64,000 bases of DNA from Gardnerella greenwoodii 00703Dmash (GCF_000263635.1 NZ_ADEV01000004.1:62001-126000); one strand, 5' to 3'; counted from the stretch's first letter, positions 1 to 10,102 are shown. Notes: a model not told the origin generated them from the letters alone. Numbers and translations: made by a program.

Positions 1-1
1 T

Positions 2-559
2 AAAGATTTAGATTCCAGAATTAGTTTGCTCAACAAAACTCTCGTAAGCAGTAATGAGAATAAAGATTCTTCAGATACTGGCAGTAGCACTGTTCTTCCT
101 AAGCTTGAAGGACCTGGAATAGTAGTAACTCTCAACGACTCTTCACTGTGGAAGGGAGCAGTAAACGGTTCTGGAACTTCTGTAAATATTAACGATTATG
201 TTATTCACCAGCAAGATATTGAATCCGTTGTAAACGCGCTTTGGCAAGGTGGAGCAGAAGCTATGACCATACAAGATCAGCGCGTTTTGTTCAATTCTGC
301 AGTAATTTGCATTGGGAACGTGGTTATACTTCAAGGTCATCAGTACTCGCCACCGTATAAAATATCTGCTATTGGCCCAGTAGACGATATGGTTGATGCG
401 CTTAATAATTCACCAGCCATACGCACCTACAAGGAATACGTAAGTTCATTTGGATTAGGATGGAAAGTAGAGAAGAAGGAGAATTTGAAATTCCCAGAAG
501 CATCTGCTTTGTTACAACCATTAAGGTACGCATCCGTGCTTAAAGAACTAAATAAATGA
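2..559 (+). CDS. DUF881 family protein, C-terminal part (5' end outside window)
   Basis: The reading frame is open to the left edge with no start, so the gene begins outside the window; a TTG at 26 lies inside it. The remaining 185 codons contain the family hallmark GPGIVVTLNDS near the middle and a C-terminal alpha/beta domain. DUF881 proteins of Actinobacteria normally have an N-terminal membrane anchor and coiled coil, which would be in the missing part. In mycobacteria the homologue (Rv0012) also sits next to the pknAB cell-wall kinase cluster, as here. Its biochemical role is not established; a part in septum or envelope maintenance is inferred only from context. A sortase gene follows 43 bases downstream on the same strand, probably in one transcript. 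Confidence 0.8.
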   Translation, partial: KDLDSRISLLNKTLVSSNENKDSSDTGSSTVLPKLEGPGIVVTLNDSSLWKGAVNGSGTSVNINDYVIHQQDIESVVNALWQGGAEAMTIQDQRVLFNSAVICIGNVVILQGHQYSPPYKISAIGPVDDMVDALNNSPAIRTYKEYVSSFGLGWKVEKKENLKFPEASALLQPLRYASVLKELNK

Positions 560-602
560 TTTGTGTCGCAAGACCCTCACATCAATAAAGGAGTAACGTA
601 TT

Positions 603-1709
603 ATGCAGTCTGCTTACACGCAGGAAAATGATACGAAGAGCAAAGGCTCTAACTTCTGCTGGCAAATTGCCGGAGTTATTGGCGAAGTTTTAATCGCTTT
701 TGCAATTATCTGTGCACTATACATTGCATGGCAAATGTGGTGGACCGGAGCTCAAGCAGAGCACAATCAGGTAGAAGCACGTAAAGAAATATCTTGGAAG
801 AATCCTAAAACAGGTGACAAAACAAAGATTGCTTTACCTCAAAATGGCGAGCCGCCAAAAGTTAGCAAACCAAAAGGTGACGTTTTAATAGCTCGACTTT
901 ATGTTCCTCGCTTCGGAAACCAGTGGGAGCGCAATATTATTGAAGGAACAACACCAGATATTTTGAGCAAACGTGGCTTAGGACACTATTCAGAAACTCA
1001 AATGCCTGGAGAAATCGGTAATTTTGCAGTAGCTGGACACCGTAATGGCTACGGACAGCCTTTGGGTGATGTTGATTTGCTTAAACCTGGCGATGCTATT
1101 GTTGTTAGGACTAAAGATTACTGGTTCGTATATAAGTACACTTCTTATAAGATTGTTACGCCAGATCACGGTGAAGTAATCGCTCCAAACCCTGATCATC
1201 CTAACGAAAAGCCAACAAAACGTATGCTTACTCTAACTACATGCGAGCCTAAGTATACTACTGCAACACATCGCTGGATTAGCTACGCTAAGTTAGCTTA
1301 TTGGGCAAACATTAGCGATGGTATTCCAAAAGAGCTTTCCACAATTGATGAGCAAGGAAAGGTAAAGTTTATTAACAACGAGCAGCAGTCTCTTGTTTCT
1401 CATCTTTCTTCACTTGTTCCAGTAATGCTTGTTATTGCAGTGCTTTATATTGCTATTTTTGCGGCTGGCGCTATTGCTTGGCAGTGGCCGGCACTTCGCG
1501 AAATTCGCGTAGGAAGAAGGAAAAGGCCAGATGCAAGCATTTTTGGCGGAATCCTCTTAATACAACCAGGCATTACAGCAATTCGTTGGATTCTTGCAAT
1601 ACTAATTCATTTCTTCATCATATTAGCTCTATTCCAATGGGTATTCCCTTGGGCAGCTGCAACGGTTCCATTCCTTCAGCAGATGTCTAATTACACAACA
1701 ACTATCTGA
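603..1709 (+). CDS. Class E sortase with N- and C-terminal membrane segments
   Basis: This is a transpeptidase that anchors surface proteins to peptidoglycan. After a cytoplasmic tail of about 20 residues there is a membrane helix (about residues 22-48), then an extracellular sortase domain. The catalytic set is visible: His146 in VAGHRNG, Cys214 in TLTTCEP and Arg224 in THRWISY. Unlike many sortases it has further hydrophobic segments at about 265-295 and 315-350, giving extra C-terminal membrane spans. The start is the ATG preceded by AAAGGAG. Class E enzymes are the housekeeping sortases of many Actinobacteria; substrate preference cannot be read from the gene. It follows the DUF881 gene and faces pknB tail to tail. 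Confidence 0.88.
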   Translation: MQSAYTQENDTKSKGSNFCWQIAGVIGEVLIAFAIICALYIAWQMWWTGAQAEHNQVEARKEISWKNPKTGDKTKIALPQNGEPPKVSKPKGDVLIARLYVPRFGNQWERNIIEGTTPDILSKRGLGHYSETQMPGEIGNFAVAGHRNGYGQPLGDVDLLKPGDAIVVRTKDYWFVYKYTSYKIVTPDHGEVIAPNPDHPNEKPTKRMLTLTTCEPKYTTATHRWISYAKLAYWANISDGIPKELSTIDEQGKVKFINNEQQSLVSHLSSLVPVMLVIAVLYIAIFAAGAIAWQWPALREIRVGRRKRPDASIFGGILLIQPGITAIRWILAILIHFFIILALFQWVFPWAAATVPFLQQMSNYTTTI

Positions 1710-1711
1710 AA

Positions 1712-1754
1712 TAAATCTAATTAAATATTTAATTGAAATATTTAATTAGATTTA
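1712..1754. repeat. Perfect 19-bp AT-rich inverted repeat after the sortase gene
   Basis: TAAATCTAATTAAATATTT (1712-1730) and its exact reverse complement (1736-1754) are separated by 5 bases. It starts two bases after the sortase stop codon. It is too AT-rich and lacks a T-run, so it may stabilise or process the mRNA 3' end rather than terminate alone. Confidence 0.75.
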
Positions 1755-1799
1755 GGACATACTCGAATAAAGTCTAATAAAAAATAAATATGTACAAAT

Positions 1800-1837
1800 A
1801 AGGGCGATACTTAAAAAGTTATCGCCCTTATTTTTAT
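1800..1837. terminator. Intrinsic terminator shared by the convergent sortase and pknB genes
   Basis: AAGGGCGATA (1800-1809) pairs perfectly with TATCGCCCTT (1820-1829). ATTTTTATT follows on the plus strand and an A-rich flank precedes it, so it can also act for the minus-strand pknB operon that ends at 1869. Confidence 0.85.
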
Positions 1838-1868
1838 TCGATTCTAAAATATTTTCTAGTATCTAATA

Positions 1869-3887
1869 TCACTTACCTTGAGTATCAGTATCTGAAGAAG
1901 AACTAAGCCCTGGTCTAGTAATCAAAGTGATTGCAGAACCTTTATCTACCTTAGTTCCAGCATCTTCAGACATGCTGATCACTACGTCGTCATCTTTATT
2001 AGAAATAGAATCAGAAACTACTCTTAAGCCCTTTGCCTCAAGTATTTTCTTAGCCTGCTTAAACGTAATAGTACCAAGATCAATATGCGGCACTTCTACC
2101 TTTGTCGAACCTTGTGACACATAGACTGTGATCGAGCTATGAGGCTTAACAGAAGATCCGGAATTAGGGTTTAATCTGGTTACGGAATCTTCAGGTACAC
2201 TATCTGAATCTTCCTTTACAACATCCGCAGTAAAACCAAGATTTTGCAGCTGACTAATCACAATATCCTTGCTCTGACCAACAAGACCATCAGGAATCTT
2301 AGTTAAACCAGAAGCAATATAAAGCGTAATCAAAGTACCTTTATCTGCGAAGGAATCAGCATCTGGATCAGTACGAGTTACATGATCTTTCTTCACATCA
2401 GCACTATCTTCTACCCGAACATTAGCAATCTTAAAACCAGCACGTTCGAGTATCTTACGAGCTGCTTCCTGCGATTTACCACTCACATCTGGAACACGTG
2501 TTGATTGAGGTCCTACAGAGAACCAAACCGTAACTTTAGTGCCAGACGCAACATGCTCGCCACCACGCGGAGACTGCTTTGTAAACGTGCCTTCAGGCTG
2601 GGAAGAATGATCGTCTTCGCGAATATCTGGGACTAATCCTAATGCTCTAAGCTTTTCTCTAGCCGCATCCTGAGTGGTTGTTTCCATAAATGTTGGAACA
2701 ACAACATTACCAGACATTCGATTATGACCCAGCATAAACAAAACGCCTGCTAGAACAACGATTGCAACAACAGCACCAATAATAGAGCCGATTACAGCAC
2801 GCTTACGACGCTTAGCTTGAGATTGAGCGCGTTGAGCTGCACGAGTGCTTGGAGCAAATGCAATATTTGATTGCTCAACCTGACCTGTAATAGGGTTAAA
2901 CGATTGCGTTGCAGCACCATCAGTAGCATTAATAGCCATTGTTGCAGCTGTTTGCTCAGCTTGTTTGCGAGCTTTCATATTCGCTAAATCAGTAAGCGGA
3001 TTAAAAGCTGCTGCAACAGGAACTCCGCCGTTCATGAACGCTAGAATATCGTTCTTAAATTCCGAAGCTGTAGCATAACGGTTCTGACGGTCTTTTGCCA
3101 TTGCTTTAGCGCAAATTTTATCCCACATAGAAGGCATTCCAGGCACAAGAGTGCTTAAAGGAGTTGCAACTTCAGAAACATGCTGGTATGCAATGGCTAC
3201 AGCGGAATCACCAATAAATGGTGGACGACCAGTAAGCATTTCATAAAGTACGCATCCTGCAGAATACAAGTCAGAGCGCATGTCTACTTGCTCTCCGCGA
3301 GCCTGCTCTGGAGACAAATATTGTGCAGTTCCCACAACGCCTTGAGACTGCGTCATAGTTGTTGCAGAATCGTCAAGAGCACGAGCAATGCCGAAGTCCA
3401 TCACCTTCACCATGCCCTGCTCGGAAATCATAATATTTCCAGGCTTAATATCGCGGTGAATAATTCCCATTCTGTGAGAATATTCCAAAGCATTAAGCAC
3501 ACCAAGCATAACTTGCTCAGCGTCACGCTGACTTAAAGCACCATTCATCTTAAGGATATCGCGCAGCGTTTTGCCTTTAATATACTCCATTACTAGGTAA
3601 GGAAGACGTTCTTCCAGGCCGTTGTCAGCAGTAACAGATTCCTCACCAGAATCATAAATATTAACAATATTAGGGTTGTTCATTTGCGCAATTGCGTGCG
3701 CTTCCCTGCGAAATCGCGAAAGGAAGATTTCATCGTTCGCTAAATCAGAACGCATGATTTTCACAGCAACAGTACGACCTAGACGCTTATCTACCGCAAC
3801 ACGCACTTCTGCCATGCCGCCGCGGCCAATAAGTTCTCCTAATTCATATCGACCATTCGCTAATGAGGTGGGCATTGTGGTATTCAT
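1869..3887 (-). CDS. pknB: PASTA-domain Ser/Thr protein kinase PknB
   Basis: This transmembrane kinase couples cell-wall state to division. The kinase domain covers about residues 14-275: glycine loop GRGGMAEV, Lys43 (VAVK), catalytic Asp146 (HRDIKPGN), Asp164 (DFG) and SPEQ in the activation segment. A basic juxtamembrane stretch leads to one membrane helix (about 365-390) and then four extracellular PASTA repeats, beginning near VVVPTF, TRVPDV, TKIPDG and VEVPHI, which in this family bind muropeptide or lipid II. It is last in the operon fhaA-fhaB-pstP-rodA-pbpA-pknA-pknB and overlaps the pknA stop by 4 bases, so translation is probably coupled. PstP is the expected antagonist and the FHA proteins expected substrates. 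Confidence 0.95.
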   Translation of the reverse strand: MNTTMPTSLANGRYELGELIGRGGMAEVRVAVDKRLGRTVAVKIMRSDLANDEIFLSRFRREAHAIAQMNNPNIVNIYDSGEESVTADNGLEERLPYLVMEYIKGKTLRDILKMNGALSQRDAEQVMLGVLNALEYSHRMGIIHRDIKPGNIMISEQGMVKVMDFGIARALDDSATTMTQSQGVVGTAQYLSPEQARGEQVDMRSDLYSAGCVLYEMLTGRPPFIGDSAVAIAYQHVSEVATPLSTLVPGMPSMWDKICAKAMAKDRQNRYATASEFKNDILAFMNGGVPVAAAFNPLTDLANMKARKQAEQTAATMAINATDGAATQSFNPITGQVEQSNIAFAPSTRAAQRAQSQAKRRKRAVIGSIIGAVVAIVVLAGVLFMLGHNRMSGNVVVPTFMETTTQDAAREKLRALGLVPDIREDDHSSQPEGTFTKQSPRGGEHVASGTKVTVWFSVGPQSTRVPDVSGKSQEAARKILERAGFKIANVRVEDSADVKKDHVTRTDPDADSFADKGTLITLYIASGLTKIPDGLVGQSKDIVISQLQNLGFTADVVKEDSDSVPEDSVTRLNPNSGSSVKPHSSITVYVSQGSTKVEVPHIDLGTITFKQAKKILEAKGLRVVSDSISNKDDDVVISMSEDAGTKVDKGSAITLITRPGLSSSSDTDTQGK

Positions 3888-4846
3888 TGCTGCTCCTTGC
3901 GATTATTGGTATTCAAAATGTTAATAATATTGACTTGATTCTGCGGCATACTCTTAATACATCGCGTTTGTCGAGAATCTGTAGAAATAAATCCTGTTGT
4001 ATTGTTAAAAGCTGTTTCTTGATCAAGCAGCCTACGTTCAATACGAGATAAAACTTTTGACACAACAAGCGCATCTTTTGGCCGATCTTTTGGATCTTTT
4101 GCAAGCATCGACATAATAAACTGTCTTAATTGCAGATCAATATTTTCAGGCAATGGCGGAACAGGATCATTAACATGAGCCGCGGCAATATCTACCGGAG
4201 TAGCTCCAGTAAACGGCCTATGCCCACATAATCCTTCGTAAGCAACAACTCCTAGCGAATAAATATCGGATTGTGCTGTTGCTTGTTCGCCTTGTGCTTG
4301 TTCAGGAGAAATGTATTGTGCTGTGCCAACTACCATACCGTCCTGAGTAATCTGCTCCTGATCGCTTGAATAAGAAACACCAAAGTCGGTAATTTTTACG
4401 TTTCCTGTTTCAGAAACCATAATATTTGCAGGTTTTACATCACGGTGAATAACACCATGCGAGTGAGCTACAAAAAGTCCTCGTGCTGTTTGAATAAGAA
4501 TAGGCAACAGTCTGGTTGGATCAATAGCTTTTTCTTTATGATACAAGTCTGCTAACGACTTACTTGGCACGTATTCCATAATTAAGAAGCCAATGCCATC
4601 ATGCTCATAATAGTCAAATAGTGCTGCAATATTCGGGTGCGCAAGATTTGCAGAATTATGGGCTTCCGCACGAAGCCTACGCAACTTTGCTTCTACATTC
4701 GCAGTATCTGTACGCAGCGCTTTAATAGCAACAATTCGCCCAAGTTGAATATCAAAGCCTTTCCAGACTTCTCCCATACCGCCTTGCGCAAGGCGGCGAT
4801 CCAGTCGATAACGATGATGAACTAACTGTCCTTCAACAAGTTTCAT
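3884..4846 (-). CDS. pknA: Ser/Thr protein kinase PknA-like (no PASTA domains)
   Basis: A complete kinase domain fills residues 13-270: AQGGMGEV loop, Lys42 (VAIK), HRDVKPAN catalytic loop, DFGVS and SPEQAQG. The product ends at 320 residues with no membrane helix, so it appears soluble, whereas mycobacterial PknA carries a single helix. It overlaps pbpA upstream and pknB downstream by 4 bases each. In mycobacteria the pair PknA/PknB phosphorylates division and envelope proteins; the same role is inferred from synteny. The last 50 residues are polar and look unstructured. Confidence 0.92.
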   Translation of the reverse strand: MKLVEGQLVHHRYRLDRRLAQGGMGEVWKGFDIQLGRIVAIKALRTDTANVEAKLRRLRAEAHNSANLAHPNIAALFDYYEHDGIGFLIMEYVPSKSLADLYHKEKAIDPTRLLPILIQTARGLFVAHSHGVIHRDVKPANIMVSETGNVKITDFGVSYSSDQEQITQDGMVVGTAQYISPEQAQGEQATAQSDIYSLGVVAYEGLCGHRPFTGATPVDIAAAHVNDPVPPLPENIDLQLRQFIMSMLAKDPKDRPKDALVVSKVLSRIERRLLDQETAFNNTTGFISTDSRQTRCIKSMPQNQVNIINILNTNNRKEQQ

Positions 4847-6309
4847 TGTGTAAGCGCCTCCTTCATCACTTGTCGCATAATTGGTCCTGCTGCGTAACTG
4901 CCCAGAACATTAGTATTGTGAACAATTACCGCTATAGCTATTTTAGGATCTTCTGCCGGAGCAAATCCAATAACCCACCCATTTGCAGACTGATTATTAA
5001 CTCCAATCTGTGCAGTACCTGTTTTTGCAGCAACATGCATATTTGGTAATGCAAGATTTGGATTTTCTTTTATTACTACAGCTTGCATCATAGCGGATAG
5101 TTTTGCAGCACTATCGCTGCTCATGGCTTGATTCATAATTGTTGGCTTCGTTTGCGACAACACAGACAAGTCACTTGAACGCACACAATCTACAAGCGTA
5201 GGTTTCATAAGCGTACCGTTATTTGCTATAGCTGCTGCAATCATAGCATTTTGCAAAGGCGTAACTTTTGCGTCACCCTGTCCAATAGATTCCAAAGCTA
5301 ATCTGTCTGGAGTTGGTTTAATTGAAAATGTTGAGCTTACGGATCTCATTGGGAAACCTGTAGAATCAGATCCATCTATAGAAAGAGAATCAAAGAAGCC
5401 AAACTTTTTTGCCTGTTTTACAATCGCATCTGAACCCAAAGAATTGCCCAACTGAGCGAATGCAGTATTTGAAGAATAAGCTAACGCGTCTTCAAACGAA
5501 ATTTTTCCGTCAGTGCCGTTTGCTTGAGAAACAACATTAGTTAAAGCAACACTTGTTCCAGGAAGAGTGTATTTCGCACCAGCAGGTATTAGCGTATCTG
5601 GCTGATATTTTCCAGTTTCTAGTGCTGTAGCAGCAACAATAGTTTTAAATGTAGAACCAGGTGCGTAAAGCTCAGAAATCGTACGATTTAACATTGGATT
5701 CCAAACATCTGATGTTATTTGTTCGTAAGACTTATTTACAGCACCAATATTGTGCATGGCAAGAATATTCGGATCATAACTTGGTGTGCTAACCATTGCA
5801 CGAATCCTGCCAGTTTTTGGTTCAATTGCAACAAGAGCTGCGTCTTTGTCTTTTAGAAGATTATAGGCAAGATTCTGCAGTTTTGAGTCAATTGATGTTT
5901 CAATAGAAGCTCCGCGGTTTGTAACTCCAGTAAACAAAGATTTGAACCGCTGCCAGAATAATGCGTCAGATTCGCCGCTTAATAAACTATTCCTAGAAGC
6001 CTCAATACCTCTATCTGCACGCTGACTAATAGAAAAGTAGCCAGTAATTGGAGAATATACAGGACCGTTAGAATATTTGCGCTGATACACGAATGCATCT
6101 TTAGAGGGATCTGATTTAGCAATAACAATTCCATCCGAAGTAAGAATTGCCCCTCTAGGAGATCCAAACTCATGATATAAGGCTCTACGATTTCTAGGAT
6201 CAGCATTTAAAGCATTAGCATTAATAGAGGTAATAATAGTACTTGAAATACCAAGTATAACGAACAATACTAGTACAGCAATGAATAATTCTTTTAAGCT
6301 TTTATTCAT
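4843..6309 (-). CDS. pbpA: Penicillin-binding protein PbpA (class B transpeptidase)
   Basis: This is a D,D-transpeptidase that cross-links septal or side-wall peptidoglycan, working with the SEDS protein encoded upstream. An N-terminal membrane helix (about residues 8-28) precedes a dimerisation region and the transpeptidase domain: active-site Ser219 in GSTFK, SxN motif at Ser279-Asn281, and KTG motif at Lys429. The start chosen is the ATG at 6309, eight bases inside rodA, because GAGGTGAG lies at the right spacing; an in-frame start 30 bases upstream lacks such a site. It overlaps pknA by 4 bases. Confidence 0.93.
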   Translation of the reverse strand: MNKSLKELFIAVLVLFVILGISSTIITSINANALNADPRNRRALYHEFGSPRGAILTSDGIVIAKSDPSKDAFVYQRKYSNGPVYSPITGYFSISQRADRGIEASRNSLLSGESDALFWQRFKSLFTGVTNRGASIETSIDSKLQNLAYNLLKDKDAALVAIEPKTGRIRAMVSTPSYDPNILAMHNIGAVNKSYEQITSDVWNPMLNRTISELYAPGSTFKTIVAATALETGKYQPDTLIPAGAKYTLPGTSVALTNVVSQANGTDGKISFEDALAYSSNTAFAQLGNSLGSDAIVKQAKKFGFFDSLSIDGSDSTGFPMRSVSSTFSIKPTPDRLALESIGQGDAKVTPLQNAMIAAAIANNGTLMKPTLVDCVRSSDLSVLSQTKPTIMNQAMSSDSAAKLSAMMQAVVIKENPNLALPNMHVAAKTGTAQIGVNNQSANGWVIGFAPAEDPKIAIAVIVHNTNVLGSYAAGPIMRQVMKEALTQ

Positions 6310-7801
6310 TTGTCTCACCTCGTTCCTGCGAAGAAACAAGGGTTTGGCTATTCATACTATTCGCTTCTTCCTGACTATTAATTAAATTACTTTCACCAAG
6401 ATCATTATTTTCAGATTTACTACGAATTCTCTCCTGCAATTCTCGCTCACGCAACGCTGCCAAAGCCTCATACTGGAAGGCGTCGGAAACTGGAGCTGAT
6501 TCAGGTTTATTCGCAGAGTTAGAAATAACAATAAGCAATGCTGCAAGCAAATAATTTGCCACTAATGAAGATCCGCCGGCAGCCATATATGGCAAGGTTA
6601 AACCTGTTAAAGGTATAACCAAAGTAATACCACCAACAACAGTAAATACTTGGAATGCCATAGTAAAAACAAGACCGGATGCTAATAATTTACCGAAGCC
6701 ATCTTTAATTTTCATTGCGGTAATCATTCCGGAAGTAATAATAATTAAATACAAAACTAATACTGCAAGAAGTCCGGTAAGACCAAGTTCTTCACCAATA
6801 GAAGCATAAATAAAATCAGAATTAGCCAGCGGTGTTAAGGAAGGATGACCCTGACCTAAACCTGTTCCTGTAGTTCCTCCGGCTGCAAGACCAAATAATC
6901 CAGATACAATCTGAGCCGAACCTCCAGGGAACCTGTTATACACAGCATTATCAAACGGGTGAAGCCAAGCATCCACACGATACTGCACATGTGCGAATAA
7001 CTTTACTGCAACTAAGCAGCCTAATGTGAATGCAATAGATCCAACAACCAGCCAACCTTTGCGACCTGTGGAAACATAAAGCATTGACACGAACATTGCG
7101 AAGAACATAAGAGAAGTGCCAAGATCGTGCTGCACAACTAATACACCCATTGATGCAGCCCAAACTAACGCAATAGGACCCATATCTTGCAATCTTGGCA
7201 AATGCACTCCAAGAACTTTTTTCCCTCCTACAGCAAGCCTGTCGCGATGATTAAACAAGTATGCTGCAAAGAAGAAAGCTAGGAAAAGCTTAGCAAATTC
7301 TCCAGGTTGAACAGTGTGATTTCCAAAACCAATCCAAATTCTTGCGCCGCCAATTTCTTTGCCTAATCCTGGAATCATAGGAGAAAGAAGCAAAACTAAG
7401 CCGATTACCATATTTACGTAAGAAAAACGCCTTAATATGCGATAATCTTGCAGCACAATAACAAAAATAATAGATAATATAAGCGCTACACACACCCACA
7501 CTAACTGTTTAATAGCAATATCAGTATTATTTTGTCTATCGATTCTTGCAATAAGAACTGTTCCTATTGCTGTAAGAAGCATAATACACGGCAAAATTGC
7601 TTGGCTTGCATAAGGCTGCTTAACAAGAAGTACACCCCAAAATACTAAGAATAACAGCATAACAATTGTTAGCATTGCAACATAATTAGCCGATATGCAA
7701 CTGTCTATACGAAAGAACATTTGCAAAAATGCAATTGCTGAAACAAAAATTGCAAAAAGCAATAACGCTATCTGTCTAATACGCGTAGCAACCAAATTCA
7801 T
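6302..7801 (-). CDS. rodA: SEDS glycosyltransferase RodA/FtsW family
   Basis: A polytopic membrane protein of 499 residues with about ten hydrophobic helices, it polymerises lipid II into glycan strands together with its partner PBP. Family signatures are visible: IGGARIWIGF, QPGEFAKLF, the large extracytoplasmic loop with GTGLGQGHPSLTPLANSDFIYASIGEELG split over the middle, and the C-terminal LPLTGLTLPYMAAGGSSL. The last 70 residues are a polar cytoplasmic tail rich in Ser, Glu and Asn, a plausible target of the kinases in the same operon. It overlaps pstP by 4 bases and pbpA by 8. Confidence 0.94.
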   Translation of the reverse strand: MNLVATRIRQIALLLFAIFVSAIAFLQMFFRIDSCISANYVAMLTIVMLLFLVFWGVLLVKQPYASQAILPCIMLLTAIGTVLIARIDRQNNTDIAIKQLVWVCVALILSIIFVIVLQDYRILRRFSYVNMVIGLVLLLSPMIPGLGKEIGGARIWIGFGNHTVQPGEFAKLFLAFFFAAYLFNHRDRLAVGGKKVLGVHLPRLQDMGPIALVWAASMGVLVVQHDLGTSLMFFAMFVSMLYVSTGRKGWLVVGSIAFTLGCLVAVKLFAHVQYRVDAWLHPFDNAVYNRFPGGSAQIVSGLFGLAAGGTTGTGLGQGHPSLTPLANSDFIYASIGEELGLTGLLAVLVLYLIIITSGMITAMKIKDGFGKLLASGLVFTMAFQVFTVVGGITLVIPLTGLTLPYMAAGGSSLVANYLLAALLIVISNSANKPESAPVSDAFQYEALAALRERELQERIRSKSENNDLGESNLINSQEEANSMNSQTLVSSQERGETNE

Positions 7802-9525
7802 GAGGATTTACCCCCTTGCTGCGCATTATTGTCTTTATTATCCTTATTTTCCTTACTATCTACGCTTTCTTTGCCGCTTTTACTATCTTTGCTGCTTTTA
7901 CTATCATTTGAAGAAACTATTTTTTTCTGACGCTTAGCATTTAATTTTTCTTTCGCACGCTGGAACATTTCTCTACGAATTAAAGAAGCATGACCGCGAG
8001 CTTCAGCTAAACTTCCAAAACTAATACCTTCACGCAATTGATCCTGCCATGATTTATCAAGATTTTTTACAGGAATATCGGTTGATTCAACTTCGTGAGA
8101 TAACGCAATTCCGAAAATATTTGTTGGAACACCTTGATAAATAACAACGCGATCATTGTTCTGACTAATGTAATACTGCGTTTGAGTCCACGAATAAACT
8201 CCATAACCAGCACCAGCAATAATCAACAATCCAAGCAAAATTCCTAGAATAATACCTATGCGAGTCCATCTACGACGCAACGAATAAGCTTTATGAGCTT
8301 CATCTTTCTCATATTTAACCGCGCGCGCAACATCCGGATCGTGCGGATCGGTAGATATTTTGCCGTTTTTCTTAGTTACAATAGGAATTTCATTCGTATC
8401 AGGAGTGTGTAAATCTTCTGATTCTTCGCGAATATGTGAAGGCTGAACAATTCTAGTCATTAATACGGAAGGATTAACAGCATCTGACTCATCCGCATTG
8501 TTTTGAACTAAAGCTGCAGCACGTTGCGCTGGAGAATTTTTATCTTCTCTCAGTGCCGGCGAGGACGATACTGCTTTATTAACAATATCTGCAATAGATT
8601 CAAGATCTTGGCTTGCAGCTCCACCAATCAATGGAGTTTGATGAGGCAAATCAAACGCGTCCGCATCGAGAGCAAGAGTCGCATCCGCAACAACAGCAGT
8701 AACATTATCTGTGCTTCCTGCTCGAAGAGCCATAGCTACAAGTTTTTGAGCACATTCTTCTTGATTAGAAATAGTGCTCATAACATCTTGAATAGTGGAA
8801 TCTTCTAAAACTCCGCACAATCCGTCTGAACAAAGTAACCATCTGTCTGAAGGATGAGCTTTTCGTAAAGCAATATCAGGACGCGGATCTATATCAAAAT
8901 CTCCCAATACGCGCATAACAACATTTCTTTGAGGATGATTCCTAGCCTCTTCGGGAGTAATATGCCCAGTATCAATAAGATGCTGAACATAGCTGTGATC
9001 TGTAGTCATTCTCATAAGATGATTGTCACGAAGCAAGTATGCTCTTGAATCACCTAAATGTGCCAAAACCCAATATCCGCATACGAGAGTTACTGCAGTA
9101 ACAGTTGTTCCCATTCCAGCAAGACGTCGCTCGCGCTTAGCTTTTCCAACAATCGCGTCATGAGCTGCCATAATCGACGTTTCCATCATTGAAGACACAG
9201 CTTTTATATCGTACGGCCTGGAATCTTGCTCAATATGCGCAAGCGAACGAATGGCAATAGTAGACGCTGTATCTCCCCCAGCATGACCACCCATACCATC
9301 GCAAATAGCTGCTAAATGCTCTCCAGCAAACGCAGAATCCTGATTGTTGCTTCTAACTGTGCCAACATCACTAACAGCAGTAGAATACATAAATAATATT
9401 TTTTCAACTGATTCTACATACGCTGATTTATTAACATTCTGATTATTATCGTCTGCTAATTTTTCAATTTGGCCAGTTTTTTCTGTATTGGATTCTTCCT
9501 CATTATTTGAATTGATTTGCGTCAT
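7798..9525 (-). CDS. pstP: PP2C-type Ser/Thr protein phosphatase PstP
   Basis: It dephosphorylates the kinases and their targets. A PP2C domain occupies about residues 50-290 with the metal-binding motifs CDGMGGHAGG, GTTVTAV, LAHLGDSRAYL and SDGLCGVL, and the late GSTDNVTAVV. An Asp/Ser-rich linker follows, then a membrane helix near residues 415-440 and a short extracytoplasmic part ending in a Lys/Ser/Asp-rich low-complexity tail. The first 45 residues are a polar extension before the usual phosphatase start. It lies between fhaB (4 bases upstream) and rodA (4-base overlap). Confidence 0.93.
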   Translation of the reverse strand: MTQINSNNEEESNTEKTGQIEKLADDNNQNVNKSAYVESVEKILFMYSTAVSDVGTVRSNNQDSAFAGEHLAAICDGMGGHAGGDTASTIAIRSLAHIEQDSRPYDIKAVSSMMETSIMAAHDAIVGKAKRERRLAGMGTTVTAVTLVCGYWVLAHLGDSRAYLLRDNHLMRMTTDHSYVQHLIDTGHITPEEARNHPQRNVVMRVLGDFDIDPRPDIALRKAHPSDRWLLCSDGLCGVLEDSTIQDVMSTISNQEECAQKLVAMALRAGSTDNVTAVVADATLALDADAFDLPHQTPLIGGAASQDLESIADIVNKAVSSSPALREDKNSPAQRAAALVQNNADESDAVNPSVLMTRIVQPSHIREESEDLHTPDTNEIPIVTKKNGKISTDPHDPDVARAVKYEKDEAHKAYSLRRRWTRIGIILGILLGLLIIAGAGYGVYSWTQTQYYISQNNDRVVIYQGVPTNIFGIALSHEVESTDIPVKNLDKSWQDQLREGISFGSLAEARGHASLIRREMFQRAKEKLNAKRQKKIVSSNDSKSSKDSKSGKESVDSKENKDNKDNNAQQGGKSS

Positions 9526-9529
9526 ATTA

Positions 9530-10063
9530 TCACCTCAATTCAAACATGGTTGCGCCTATTCTAACCGAAGTGCGCGGAGCTAATATAACTGGTTCACTAA
9601 CGCGAGAATGACCAATCATAGTCCCATTAGTACTGCCTAGATCTTCAAGCACCCATGCGTGAACTTTTTGATTAAAATACACGCGAGCATGATGTGAAGA
9701 AACAAATTCATCATTCAAAACTACCGTATTAGATGCAGCTCTACCAAGAGTTACTCCAGCAGCATTTAATGGGAAAGATGATCCTGCCAAAGGCCCATCA
9801 ATAACAACTAGCAAAGTAGGATTAACATCAGAATTTTTTGAAGACGAGTTAACCATTACAGGTGATGCTTGTCGCTGTACAGGCTTAGAAGAATTTACGT
9901 CATGAGATGCGCGTCGAGATTTTTTATTCCAAAAATGCGATTTTTTAGGACTAAAAACCTCAATATCCCTACGAAGCGAACGAATAGCGCATAACACAAA
10001 AACCCAAAGTAAGACTAAAAAGCCATACTTGAATATTGCAAACGTTAATTCAGTGAATATCAT
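9530..10063 (-). CDS. fhaB: Membrane-anchored FHA-domain protein FhaB
   Basis: An N-terminal hydrophobic helix (about residues 5-28) is followed by a basic linker and one forkhead-associated domain (about 85-177) that binds phosphothreonine. Visible FHA residues are LGRAASNTVVL, SSHHARVY and DLGSTNGT. The homologue in mycobacteria (FipA/FhaB, Rv0019c) links PknA/PknB phosphorylation to division proteins. The start has GAGGAGA upstream. Confidence 0.9.
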   Translation of the reverse strand: MIFTELTFAIFKYGFLVLLWVFVLCAIRSLRRDIEVFSPKKSHFWNKKSRRASHDVNSSKPVQRQASPVMVNSSSKNSDVNPTLLVVIDGPLAGSSFPLNAAGVTLGRAASNTVVLNDEFVSSHHARVYFNQKVHAWVLEDLGSTNGTMIGHSRVSEPVILAPRTSVRIGATMFELR

Positions 10064-10102
10064 ACGCGTTATCGTCTCCTCATTCGGAAAATACTTTTTC
10101 TC